This document shows positions 12,501 to 21,239 of a stretch of 64,000 bases of DNA, piece by piece. Within the stretch, counting starts at the first letter, position 1; each line of letters begins with the position of its first letter. A model generated the notes under the pieces. The model was given only the letters and a program-made list of their open reading frames with translations. It was not told the origin of the DNA and made no database searches. The DNA is taken from NCBI GenBank assembly GCA_002633005.1, contig NMRA01000075.1, positions 65,615 through 129,614 of the forward strand, read 5' to 3'. The stretch comes from Phoronis australis. Taxonomy: Eukaryota; Phoronida; Phoronidae. The translations under genes were made by a program, and so were the position numbers.

Positions 12501-15500
12501 ATTTTGACACCAGTGAAAAAGTGGAATTTTACAGCTTTAAAGTACAGTACATAACGCGTGCTACTTGAAAGTTTCATGGGAATCCAATAAGCCATTTCCG
12601 ACATATCATGTTCTAAATTTAGTCATTTGGTCATTTCCCTAAGGTAACGTAACCACATTTTACAGACCCGCCAACGTTTGCTAACCTAAAACCAACAGAC
12701 ACCGTTTTGTCGTACGACGGTAGCAAGGCATTTGGGTGTAGTGGAAGGAGTCTTCAACCTCGCCCAGAGAAACGTTGGTTTGTTAATGGAATTCCGCTCA
12801 GTGTGTACGTTGTGTTGTTATAGTTAATCAATTTATTAATTGTCTGCTGCATTACGTGTGTGTAGTGTTGGTTCTGTACGAAACACTGCATTAAGCCTCG
12901 GTATACGGGGTGTGCCGCTGAGAAGAATTGACTTTTTCACCACCAGTTTCCCTTCGAAAGGGTGCGGCCTTTTCTGGCAAAATAACAATGCATGTACTAA
13001 AAGGTCTGTTTCTTGACAAAATTCCGTACGAAGGGTGCCTTTACCGTGAAATGTCGTAACAGAAGGGCTCATTTTAGAAGTTCGAAACACCATTTTTGAA
13101 CAACAAAAATCCATGTAAATATCTTCAATATTACCAATGACAAGTTGTCTCCCCTTTTACTGTTTCCGCTTCTGGATTACACTCAGCTGCCTACTCCCTA
13201 AAAAGAATTAGATTGATGGAATGAATGTAGCTTCAAAGTGGTCACTTTTCCTGGAAGCTTCACACAAATGGCTATCATTTTTCTTTAAATGGGTGGCTAT
13301 CCTTCCCGCATTCAAAAATATATGTAGTCGAGCCATCCCAGTCTTCCTGGATGCAACCATGAATTATGAGGCTTTCATTTTGGAAAAAAAGAACGACGCC
13401 GTGCTGTAAGAAAAATACAACAAAAACCCAATCGAAAACTATGATAGAATCGTTGTTTACAAGAGCTTGTCGATTATGTCTGTCTAACAACCAAAACTAG
13501 GGATTTTATAGCCAATTCTTTCAAACACACCCTTACTGTTATATTTCATCATCTATAGCTTTGGAAAGGAGTATACTGCCAGCAGCGCACCCCTGCGTCC
13601 AACATATGTGCACACGGAGCTGTGGATGACATCATCACGCGTCATCAAGCCAGTGGTAATTCAGTGCACCCTTAAGAACAAACTTGGGCTCTCGGTAGAA
13701 TCTGCCTTTGTGGGGATTTCCAGTGAGTTGACATGGCGTCACACGCCTGCTGTTTCAGTGTCGCCACGAACCTAGTTTGGTTGTACAAGCTTTTAAAAAA
13801 TGTGTGTCCGGTTGCATTAAATAGTCTTAATTTAGGGGTTTATTAGCAAAGTTCTGAAACTATTAAGGAATGTCTACGTGTTGATTTTGCTCTATTGTAG
13901 AAGCATTTCATGACAAGATCCCTCACCCAGTTGTCTGTTTTAAATCTCGAAAACATTTTGTGTACAAGAATATAGCTCAGATTCACCAAATGTTTTTACC
14001 CTTTACATTTCTTAAAACCATCGTTCACCTTGTTTTGATAAGTGGTCACATTGTCAGCACTATTTAATTTTAATGCACTGCTACAAAAAGGTTGAACCTT
14101 GTACAGCACTGCACATCAGAATGATGAATTCAATATCCCCAAAATACGAGACATTAAACAGAAGAGACCATCAAATGAAAATTTCTTAGCTCCACCGACA
14201 TGAGTGCGACTATGAACTTCCCCTGCGTCAGTGTGCCATGTCCACCAATACTCGAGTTTCTTGTACAGACTTGTGCCAAATCCGCGATTCTCTGGTGTCT
14301 TGCGTGCTTAAATACAGAGTAGGGTAACTAGTGCTGTGATTGGTAGTCCCGGTTCTACATGGTAAGCCTATGTACCGACCAATTAATGTTCGTAACTCGA
14401 GATCACCTCATTAACATATCGTCACTGCACTCCAACCACTGTTTTTACGTTGCAGACCGTGATTGCCCGGATGACGACGGTGTATCGACCATCTTCCTCA
14501 TATGCCTCCTTGCTGTGACGGGTATCAACTTGGTAGTCTTCACGATATGCCTGGTGTTATTCCTGCTAGGAAAGATACACAGGTATGCCAAAAACGATTA
14601 CACTGTGGTCCAGAGATATGAAGTTCCCAGGCCTGAAACGCCGAAAGACAATAAATGTATATGCGGAGGATGTATGACACAGAAATACATAAAAATACAT
14701 ATTTCTAATTTTAACCAGCCTATCGGAAAGTATCTAGATCTCTTAATATGCACGAGTCACTGCCTTGCACATGCGCGCACCCAGCCTTTAATATGATAAT
14801 ATGGGGGCTCAAATCTCTGACGAAGTGGACCTTTTGTTAACAAAAAACGGGAGGACTAAAAAAACGGGGTACCACCTGCAGGTCTGTGAACTGTGCGTCC
14901 GCGTTTTTTTAGTGATTTTGCCTCGTTTTCCCGCACTTTTTGTTTCTCTGAGGCGTACCTTTTTACCCACTTCGCCAAATGGTGGCCTCCCACCTCATGG
15001 GTGCGCGCATGTTGTAAATTAATTTAACATGACCTTATCAAGCTTGTGCTTTTTGACAAATATTTGCAGAAGTGTTACTTAACTCGGTAAAAATCAACAT
15101 TTTCTGAAAGTATAAAGTCTATAAAACTTAATTTTGAGTTTGGGCCAATCGGCCGTTATTTTGGTGATGTAACCATGTGTTTTTAATAAAGTTTAGAACA
15201 AAAAGGTACATTCAAAGCAAAACGACAGTATAATAACATGAGCATATTTCGATGACTTCTGAAAGACCGGGGTTACAGTAGTCTAAATTTACACTTAATT
15301 TTCTTTCGAAGCATCTTAAAGATTTTTGCTAAAAACGATGAAACTCCTTGCGCAAAATCTAAACACTTCAAACTACAATTTATAACAGCGTTTTGCAGAA
15401 CAGCGTACAAAGCATGTTTTCTGAAACTAATCCATGTGAATCCGATCAGCACCGTAATGTTCCAAGTTAAACGAAATACACTACACCTCCAACCCATATC

Positions 15501-18500
15501 GTTTAAGGTTGCGTAGGACCCTAAATTCGGAACATCATTTCCAAGAAATTGTTGATCGAATTCATATGAAATTTCCAGCTACTTATGGATTATTCACAGT
15601 TCTGAAACACGCTGTTACTACTTGTTTTTGAAATGTTAGACTTTTGCGTGAGGGGCTATCAAAACAGCACAATTGTTATTTTCATGAAAATTTTTTGAAG
15701 TTGCGTAAAACGAAAACTAAATGATGTTGTAGGTATCTGTAACATGGTTGTTTTGATATCTCACCGTGAAAATTTATATCAGATAAAATTTGATCACGTT
15801 ATTGATGTCGTTGTTTTGCTACCAACATACGGTTATTTTTTGCTAAATTTTGCTAAAACTGCAACAGCGTTTTTGAAATTTCATCTTGAACATTAATAAT
15901 AAACGAAATATGGACATGTTATAGATGCCGTTGTTGTGCTATGACGTACCGTCTTTCTTCTAATTTTTATCAGTTTTTACTAAAAACACGTCAACATGAT
16001 CCGACTAATGGCAGCTTGGTATGAAGTATAAAAATCTAATTCCTCGTGATTTTTGCTTTCAGAAAATACTACTTTCACTTGGATGAAATCTATAGGTTTG
16101 TGGTCATTTTGATGAATACACAGAGTTGTCGACTAGTCTGTGCATTCAGTCAAGTATGTCCAAAACCGTAGATTTTAACTCAGTAAAAGTACATATTTTC
16201 TCAAAGCAGAAAGGACGCCGAATTCGATTTTTGACTTTTTGCTAATCTCGCATTACTTGGACCACGTGACGATTTGTTTTCAGTAAAAGTTAGCAAAAAA
16301 GAAAGCCACGTTTTTTTTCAAACTAATAGTATCAATAAATGTACAGTTGGTTTTGTTTCGTGGCCCTACCTACTTATAATACCAAAATTTAGGCAAAACG
16401 AAACAATGTAAGAGTTTTCTGCAGTTGGCATAGCTTTTCATATTTATTATGTAATTTTTTATTGTTCATAGATGTCTCAGTTTTCACAAGCACCTGATAC
16501 AAAAAGGAAACTTCAACAATTCTTGTAGCAACATCGTTTGTGGAGTTCAGTTGTAAATAATCCGTCTTTGTCGAAAGTTTCGTTGAATCTCATCAAATTT
16601 TCCGATGTAATCCTATTTTTGCATTTTTCCAGAGTTGCTCATTATCACCAATGACCATGTAAATGAATACACCAGGTTTGCTGAATGTTCACGTTGGCGG
16701 CTATACTATTAGCGAGCCGTCAGTGTTAAGTTAATGCGGGAGATATCACTATTTGTTTAAAGTTGTATTTTTCATATTTTTGCAATGGTATAATTCCTTT
16801 TCCGTTGCCAACAAGGACATGGAAACGATCCGCAATTCAATAATTCTTCAAAATTAATTGCTGTTCACCAATCGAAAGTTGCAAACTCAGTCGAAAATGG
16901 CGCGTGTACTCATTGCTTGGTACCGGAACTAGAGCCCTGTCTGTGAGAGTGCATAGCCGAATTCGATTTTCGTCTTTAACCGGATAAACAGAGCACAATA
17001 AACTTTAACTAATCTCGGTTTTGTGTTTAAATAGGCGGAAGAAATTACGCAAGGCACTTGAGGGAACTAGCGTCCTTGACATTGGTGGAAAAAGAGGCAA
17101 AGTTCTCAAGGCTATAGAGGAATCCATGAAAAACGGTGACTATACTTGTGTTTTGACGTACATACTTACTCTTATCCGTGACCTCCAAACTGTAACGGAG
17201 ACTGATCAAAAAGTGACCAATCGCGTGGCATGCTTTTACTAAACTTACGATATTCAAGTCGTGTTATTGGTAAATTTTCGAATTCAGTCCCCATCAAAGT
17301 AGTGGGTATTTACATTTTGTCGCCTCGTTGTCAAGTGTTGCTGTTATTTCGTCTCTTGTGCGTAGATATGCTAAGTAAATCATGCGTGCACCCAGCCTAA
17401 AATGATAGGGGTGATCGTATTTTTGAGAATGTAGACTTTTTACTAAAAAGGGGATACGTTCAGAGCTATGAATTGTGCATTCACCAAATTTCTGCCTTTT
17501 TAGTGGACCTTTGGCTTGTTTTCTACTTTTTAGAACTTTTTGTTTCTCTAATCGGACTTTTAACCCAATTCGCCAATTGGGGGACTCGCTCGAGCCCCCC
17601 GAGCCCCCCACCCTGGGTGCGCGCATAGGTGACAAATGTGCGATGCTCTCTTCGGGTTGAGAAACATTATTTTGGACTACTTGAAGGCAATGTTAACAAA
17701 TATAACTGATCTCCCGAGTGTCTTTGTGCATGATGATGACAATTTGCAGACAACGTTTAATTAAAAGGCTGGAACATGTGAAAAGCCAGCTTCGCTGTAC
17801 CGTGACAGATCTTTGAAAAGAAGGCTCGAAAATGCTTGCGTTCAATTCAAAACAATTTAGTAACGGGGGTGCCGTTGAGCAGACGCGAGGGACTAGCGAA
17901 AGCCAAGCTCCCACGCAAAATATCACATGTGAAAGCGTTTCATCAGCAATCTACGCTCAGGCGCCTTCAACGTTGGTAGGTCTACCCGCGGATGACTGTC
18001 TAATCCACCACGATTCAAACTACCCAGTGCGGTGATCACTAACTCTACCACTATGGCGGTAGTCATCGTTCGGTGAAGTTTGAATGTTGAATTTTGGGGC
18101 GGAAGAGAGTCACTGTTTGTGGATGCTGGCAGTGTTGTGATCGTTACGCGACTGCCAACGATATAATTGTCGATTTGATCACACCATTGACTATATTTTT
18201 CTATAATCTATGATCACACTAAGATAACTGAGATAATGACAATGTAACTATTCAGCTTCAATTTTATGAGCGTGGTCGTTTCAGGAAAACTGAAAAAAGC
18301 AGAGGATCAAGGTAGCGCCAGTGCTTCGGGTTCTACGGCGAATAACGTGGCAAGAAGAGGGTATGTTCGATCTTCAACGGAAGTCAGCGATATGAGTAGC
18401 AGACGATATGTAGTACGTCGCAGCAATGAGTGGTTTAGTCAATTTGACGGAGGAGCTCAGCGCAACTCTTTATCATCCGACGAAGGAAGTGACATCAGCG

Positions 18501-18541
18501 CGATGAGCAGCAGACGATATCTCAGTCGACCAAAGACGTAA
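592..18541 (+). CDS. Ig-superfamily single-pass transmembrane receptor, 3' part, 11 exons
   Basis: I assembled eleven exons whose phases agree at every junction: 592/595-700, 2610-2827, 3153-3350, 4050-4217, 5708-5819, 6902-7119, 12666-12804, 13559-13722, 14456-14582, 17035-17135, 18285-18541. They give 602 residues ending in TAA. Four Ig-like domains lie at about residues 5-108, 109-230, 231-340 and 341-441 (one exon pair each), followed by a membrane span at about 454-479 and a roughly 120-residue basic, Ser-rich tail. Domain 1 is a clear I-set type (Cys27-Cys89, Trp pair after the split codon). Introns between domains are phase 1, usual for Ig modules, and introns inside domains are mostly phase 2. 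The first exon starts in phase 1, so further exons and the signal peptide lie upstream of the window. I do not recognise the family; the ligand and function are unknown. A cell-surface recognition or adhesion role is inference from architecture only. Confidence 0.8.
595..700 (+). CDS. IgSF receptor exon A: first half of Ig domain 1
   Basis: Encodes the A to C strands of an I-set Ig domain: a PPR start, then LTCRVEGNPSP containing the first disulfide cysteine. The acceptor is one of two consecutive CAG triplets (589-591 or 592-594), a NAGNAG site that would add or drop one residue. Either choice keeps phase 1. The donor is GTGAGT at 701, and the exon ends in phase 2. Confidence 0.8.
701..2609. 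other. Intron of the IgSF receptor gene, no feature seen
   Basis: AT-rich intron sequence between exons A and B. The short ORFs here (for example 936-1235 on the minus strand) have no family resemblance and no supporting splice signals. Confidence 0.6.
2610..2827 (+). CDS. IgSF receptor exon B: second half of Ig domain 1
   Basis: Begins ISWWKGEPL, the C-strand tryptophan region, and contains FYQCKAGN with the second disulfide cysteine (residue 89). The usual DxAxYxC motif is altered by an insertion of acidic residues (YDDDFYQC). The acceptor is TTTGTAG and the donor GTAGGT. It joins exon A across a split valine codon. Confidence 0.85.
3153..3350 (+). CDS. IgSF receptor exon C: first half of Ig domain 2
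   Basis: Opens in phase 1 after CATTTCAG. Encodes a domain start with IPCYPLHE (B-strand cysteine) and EIEFWWES (C-strand tryptophans). An extra cysteine (IYCEKNG) lies ten residues upstream of the canonical one. The donor is GTGAAC and the exon ends in phase 1. Confidence 0.8.
4050..4217 (+). CDS. IgSF receptor exon D: second half of Ig domain 2
   Basis: The acceptor TTTTTCAG is followed by an E/F-strand region (GSLTIASAVPED) and DSWVIYCTQ, the F-strand cysteine. The usual tyrosine two residues before the cysteine is isoleucine here. It ends in phase 1 at GTAAGC. Confidence 0.8.
5708..5819 (+). CDS. IgSF receptor exon E: first half of Ig-like domain 3
   Basis: Encodes DEYPPNSVRPFYPE and then TFLVGANFTLKFVFVG. 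Phenylalanine stands where the B-strand cysteine is expected, so this domain lacks the standard disulfide partner. The acceptor is CTTACAG, the donor GTAAGT, and the exon ends in phase 2. Confidence 0.75.
5854..5901. repeat. Two overlapping perfect palindromes
   Basis: Positions 5854-5873 form a perfect 20-base palindrome (arms AAGGAGTTTT and AAAACTCCTT, counted on opposite strands). Positions 5870-5901 form a second one with 15-base arms and a two-base centre (arm CCTTGAATTACATTT). They overlap by four bases and lie 35 bases downstream of exon E, in the intron. Confidence 0.85.
6031..6342. repeat. MITE-like element with GGCGGATCT termini
   Basis: Left end AGGCGGATCTAAGAT, right end AATCTGCCTATGG, with GC-rich runs of G just inside the left end and C just inside the right. 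It has no coding content. Internal GGGAGTTTGAACC resembles a tRNA B box, so a tRNA-derived origin is possible. Confidence 0.4.
6902..7119 (+). CDS. IgSF receptor exon F: second half of Ig-like domain 3
   Basis: Uses the acceptor CTTAAG (AAG rather than CAG or TAG). Encodes MYEEWSYPRY, then HEGTYRLCFWLP, the F-strand motif with cysteine, followed by a very basic run (KKPSKRKWKDFK). The donor is GTGAGT, phase 1. It is predicted to pair with exon E to complete the domain. Confidence 0.75.
7925..8070. repeat. Dispersed repeat, copy 1 (second copy near 39,787)
   Basis: Shares long blocks with 39,787-39,940 in the same orientation: AATAAATTATC, TACTCGAGCATAG, ATAATAGACA, ATCTTGAGTTCGC, GAGTAGAAAATGCCA, GAGTTCCATTTCGAGT, and GGAGACC/AGAGACC at the end. 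It directly abuts the LINE remnant. Confidence 0.75.
8085..9232 (-). pseudogene. Non-LTR retrotransposon (LINE) pol remnant: RT C-terminus plus RNase H
   Basis: Read on the minus strand from 9,232, the sequence encodes the end of a LINE reverse transcriptase (LRQLQRLACLCITSA, then TPSAALEMLIGLPPL). After an in-frame TAA comes YLEGEAACAALRLRYNGQW and an RNase H domain: YTDGSK (first Asp), FQAEITAI (Glu), FSDSQAAIKAL (Asp) and WVRAHVGIDGNE (His/Asp region). A frameshift lies near 8,560-8,660, between the Glu and second Asp motifs, and further stops follow in the tail near 8,200. The order RT then RNase H is typical of I/R1/Jockey-like LINEs. It lies antisense in the intron between IgSF exons F and G and is inactive. 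Confidence 0.85.
9233..12665. other. Intron (IgSF exons F-G), no gene seen apart from repeats
   Basis: AT-rich sequence with no recognisable exon on either strand. The only structure I could support is the foldback element at 11,440-12,640. Confidence 0.6.
11440..12640. repeat. Large foldback element with diverged inverted arms
   Basis: The arm at about 11,440-11,890 has an inverted counterpart at about 12,240-12,620. For example, CCAATGGCAGATTG (left) answers CAATCTGCCTTCAA (right), and the GTACTTTTGAG and CATGAAAA regions also match inverted. Same-orientation relatives occur at 15,540-16,100. The arms are far diverged, so this is an old non-coding element. Confidence 0.5.
12666..12804 (+). 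CDS. IgSF receptor exon G: first half of Ig domain 4
   Basis: Follows a 5.5 kb intron. Encodes YPPTFANLKPTD, then KAFGCSGRS (B-strand cysteine) and EKRWFVNGIPL (C-strand tryptophan). Three overlapping GT dinucleotides follow. Only the GTACGT donor at 12,805 (exon ending in phase 2) keeps exon H open. Confidence 0.8.
13559..13722 (+). CDS. IgSF receptor exon H: second half of Ig domain 4
   Basis: Starts after ATCTATAG. Encodes FGKEYTASS, TELWMTSSRV and VVIQCTLKNKLG (F-strand cysteine), and ends the ectodomain at FVGIS. The donor is GTGAGT, phase 1. Confidence 0.8.
14456..14582 (+). CDS. IgSF receptor exon I: transmembrane segment
   Basis: The acceptor GTTGCAG is followed by an acidic juxtamembrane stretch (NRDCPDDDG), a hydrophobic span of about 26 residues (IFLICLLAVT and onward), and a basic stop-transfer GKIHR. 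The donor GTATGC at 14,583 gives phase 2. The frame also stays open past the donor to a stop at 14,796, which would give an alternative short tail. Confidence 0.85.
14583..14796 (+). CDS. Possible alternative cytoplasmic tail by read-through of the exon I donor
   Basis: If the donor at 14,583 is not used, the frame runs on as YAKNDYTVVQRYEVPRPETP and about 50 further residues to a stop. The first part holds two tyrosines in SH2-ligand-like settings (DYTVV, RYEVP) and a proline-rich PRPETP. The later part becomes low-quality (KYIKIHI), and its last eight codons (HARTQPLI) and stop lie in an inserted mobile element that starts at 14,772. An intron-retention isoform is inference; without transcripts, plain intron is equally possible. 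Confidence 0.35.
14772..15009. mobile_element. MITE with TGCGCGCACCCAG terminal inverted repeats, copy 1
   Basis: Left end TGCGCGCACCCAGCC, right end CATGGGTGCGCGCA. It is 238 bp and non-coding. Two relatives at 17,383 and 60,479 share the termini and an internal pyrimidine-rich region (TTTTTGTTTCTCTGAG followed by CGGACCTTTTT-like sequence). It inserted 190 bp downstream of the IgSF transmembrane exon. Confidence 0.7.
15060..16330. repeat. Second cluster of the same repeat family as 11,440-12,640
   Basis: 15,540-16,100 follows 11,440-11,900 in order: GAGGGGCTATCAAAA, TTTTCATGAAAA, GCGTAAAACGAAAA, AACAGCGTTTTTGA with TTCATCTTGAACATT, and TAATGGCAGCTTGG. Inverted pieces flank it at about 15,080-15,240 and 16,190-16,320. 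The AACAGCG..TTGAACATT block also has a more diverged second copy within the cluster, near 15,740-15,850. It lies in the exon I-J intron. Confidence 0.5.
17035..17135 (+). CDS. IgSF receptor exon J: basic juxtamembrane tail
   Basis: The acceptor TTAAATAG completes an Arg codon and gives RRKKLRKALEGTS, then a Lys/Gly-rich GGKRGKVLKAIEES segment. The donor GTGACT is weaker than the others. Phase 1 matches exon K. It is the least certain internal exon because it has no family match to support it. Confidence 0.65.
17383..17625. mobile_element. MITE with TGCGCGCACCCAG termini, copy 2
   Basis: Left end TGCGTGCACCCAGCC, right end CCCTGGGTGCGCGCA. It shares an internal segment with copy 3 (GATACGTTCAGAGCTATG, ATTGTGCATTC, GCCAAATTT). 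It lies in the intron between IgSF exons J and K. Confidence 0.7.
17821..17975 (+). other. Possible cryptic exon with a tyrosine motif (IgSF gene)
   Basis: An open frame after TTTGAAAAG runs EGSKMLAFNSKQFS, TSESQAPTQNITCES, VSSAIYAQAPSTL and ends before GTAGGT at 17,976. The AIYAQA setting resembles tyrosine switch motifs of immune-type receptors without matching the ITIM consensus. Its entry phase fits exon J, but its exit phase (0) does not fit exon K (1). It is therefore either a terminal alternative exon (the frame stays open to 18,035) or not an exon. Confidence 0.2.
18285..18541 (+). CDS. IgSF receptor exon K: terminal tail with duplicated MSSRRY motif
   Basis: The acceptor CGTTTCAG joins in phase 1 and continues as GKLKKAEDQGSAS, a Ser/Gly-rich linker. 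Two copies of a motif follow: EVSDMSSRRYVVRRS, and 42 residues later DISAMSSRRYLSRPK, just before TAA. The copies share acidic-Ser context, MSSRRY and a following hydrophobic residue, so they look like a repeated binding or phosphorylation site. No enzymatic domain is visible. Confidence 0.8.
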
Positions 18542-18847
18542 CGCGCGCGATCGTTATGCGCTAAAATGCAATTATCAGAATTGTGGTCTCCGTCTTTAAT
18601 ACACTCTCATTTTAGATTGTAATAGTTTTAATTGCTCGTCAGTTAATGATAAATGTGTGTAGGCGACTCTGCGGTGTTTCTTGTTACCGAAGAACAAAGC
18701 ATAGTCCTCGCGTTTAATGTGCCATCGTTTACCTGACTCGCTGGAGCGGCTCTTACAGACTGCTTCCTACGCAAGGAAGGACTGGGTAAATTTGTTTGAA
18801 GCTTTTTAATAGTTATTGATTACCCGTGACAGGCATTGTAAACAAGC

Positions 18848-18853
18848 AATAAA
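18848..18853 (+). terminator. Poly(A) signal AATAAA of the IgSF receptor gene
   Basis: A canonical AATAAA lies 307 bases after the stop codon and is followed within about 30 bases by a GT-rich stretch (GATTGGGGTCTCG). This implies a 3' UTR of about 330 nt. Another possible signal lies near 18,938 (GAATAAAAG). Confidence 0.55.
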
Positions 18854-19439
18854 TACTGTATTGGAATGATTGGGGTCTCGCGACTGTTTAACTACGAACT
18901 AGTATGACATTTTTTTACTCATTGTGATCTGCTGCGAATAAAAGAACATTTATTGTCCAACGGACTGTTGAATACTTGGACAATGAATATCTCAATTTTG
19001 TAGGTTGAAACAGGGCAAGCATTTCATTAATCTCCGGCGATATACTTGATATTTACCTATGTTTGTTACCAGGTTCAAAATGTTTGTTCGTGTGAATTTG
19101 TCGAAAATTGTCCCTCAGGTCCATAGTTTAATGGCAAATTAACTCGCAATATAAATAGCCGGGAAGTCCAAAGAGGCTGTACACATTTACAAGACGAATA
19201 CAAATGAAACTTTCCTGTTTATACAAAACCTACTCATTTGTAAAACGGCTGCTACCCCAGTTTTCGACTGCATAGAAACGTGTGCTTAGAAAACCCGGTT
19301 TTGGTAATTTCAGCCGGTCCTCGTTCCGCTGTCCCTTGCTGTGGTCGTCTTACTCAAGTGCAGTTTTCAACTAAAACACATACTGTCTGTGCCATGAAAT
19401 GGACATCACGGATCTGAGTGAATGGCCTTTCCCAACATA

Positions 19440-19630
19440 GTGTTGTGCAAGTTGCATGAAGCGTAGGTAACGCTTGCCTGTTAAGCAGTCCTTGCAAGGA
19501 GTTTTCAAATTGAGGGTTGATCAAAGGGTGATATTACACTATTGCGACTGGATGGGCAAGTCGTTCAATTTCTGTTAACAGGCCAAAACCGGGTTTGGTG
19601 TCCTCTGGAAGAAATACTGATTCGATCGAA
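19440..19630. repeat. Dispersed repeat, relative of 59,170-59,370
   Basis: Both segments contain, in order: GGAGTTTTCAAATT, GAGGGTTG, a GGGCAAG/GGACAAG block, and AGGCCAAAACCGGGTTTGGT against AGGTCAAAATCCGGTTTGGT, followed by TCCT. Non-coding. Confidence 0.65.
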
Positions 19631-19936
19631 CCCTCCCCCCCTCCCCGGCGGAAAAGGTCTACCCCAGTCCATCCGTTGAAGATAAGATATAGATGGACAA
19701 TAACAACAACAAAATTGTTGCAGATACTGGTATTACTAACTACAATAATAACTAAGTTAGCAGAACACTTGAATTTGCTTCTGATTTAAAGCGCTTCACG
19801 TAATCGTAGGGCCGTACGATACCCAACTTCGCCCGAGTGGTGTTTGCGCAGATGACAGGACCGTGCAGACGATTAAAGGTGACTTTACGTCATTCATTGG
19901 CATTGAACGTTCGTGATTGCTACACCATTATCGTTT

Positions 19937-20453
19937 GCCAATTGGGTGAACGTTACGCCGTTAAATTACGTGCGTAAGTTAACTCTTGTTAGAGGCGTAA
20001 AGTTATTATTTGCGGCGTAAAGTAATTATTTTTGGTATAAAGTAATTATTTACGGAGTACTTAGTAACTATTTACGGCGTAAAGTAATTATTTTTGGTAT
20101 AAAGTAATTATTTACGGAGTACTAAGTAACTATTTACGGCGTAAAGTAATTATTTGGGGTGTAAAGTAATTATACGACGTAATGTGTTTATTTGCGGCGC
20201 TAACTTACTTTACGCAGCAAATATTCATTTTACGCTGTCAAGTTACCTTACGCCTCAAAGAAATACGTTATGCCACAAATAGTTACTTAATACTCCGTAA
20301 ATAATTACTTTACGCCACAAAAAAATTTTACGCTGCAAATAATTACTTTACGGAGTAAATAATTACTTTACGCAGCAAATACTTACTTTACGCCTCTAAC
20401 AAGAATTATCTTACGCACGTAATTTAACGGCGTAAGTCAGTCTCCCATTTGGC
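19937..20453. repeat. Foldback element built of tandem GGCGTAAAGTAATTATTT units
   Basis: The ends are inverted repeats: TTACGCCGTTAAATTACG at 19,953 answers CGTAATTTAACGGCGTAA ending at 20,435, and imperfect pairing extends to about 19,937/20,453 (GCCAATTGGG against CCCATTTGGC). The left half is a tandem array of roughly 18-22 bp units (GGCGTAAAGTAATTATTT, with GGTATAAAG and GGAGTAC variants). The right half repeats the same unit in inverse orientation (AATAATTACTTTACG). No ORF. Confidence 0.9.
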
Positions 20454-21239
20454 CAGCCATAGGGTAACAAGGGAGACTAGAAGTAAATGTCTATAACTAG
20501 CTAAGTTATAAAGCAGCGAAAGGGCTCCCAAAAGGTAGTGTGGTGTGAATGCCTCCGGCCAAGAAATAAAACATCACACAATATGTTTCTTATTCTGCTA
20601 TGGTGCAGGCATTTTCAAATTGAAGGTGATCGTTAAATGATTGATGTTCATCCGGTGTCCACTTTGTGGATTGGTGGATTGTCATACTTTCGCATGTACA
20701 CGTATGTGCGTTTCCATTCTTTTAAATCCAGCACATGCCGACGGTAAGTTCATTATAAGCAATCCTCCGTCGTTGCTCAAACAAAACCCAGACATTTAAC
20801 TAACGTGTGTTCTTACACTGAGAAATCCCCGACGAGCATGTTCACAGTATTAGGGAACAGTAGGTCAAGACCTAATAAAAACTTTGGTCAACTCTGTAGG
20901 AAAAATTCGAAATTGGCGAATTACTGGCAGATTAGTATCAAGTCAAAAATCAAAATGTTACGTTCACCAAGTTGAATTCTATAGTTTTGCAGATATTGAG
21001 CTAAAAACACATCCACAAGGTTCTTCTAGTAATGATAAGACTATGTAACCTAAAAGTTATAAGGGACAAGGGCTGCTCCAGTAAAAATGGTATGGGAGGG
21101 GGGAACTGGGCACTTTCATTTTTTACCCACAGTCCATATTGTAATTAGGTTGAAATGCAACAGTGCTTGAATTATACATAGTCATGTACGTGATAGGTTT
21201 TATTCTCTTTAGATCGATGTTTTTGGTCTTCAGTGTTTC

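Noticed and set aside
19953-20435. CRISPR-like array of regularly spaced repeats
   Set aside because: The units are contiguous, vary in length and invert halfway; the context is an animal genome. It is a foldback transposon.
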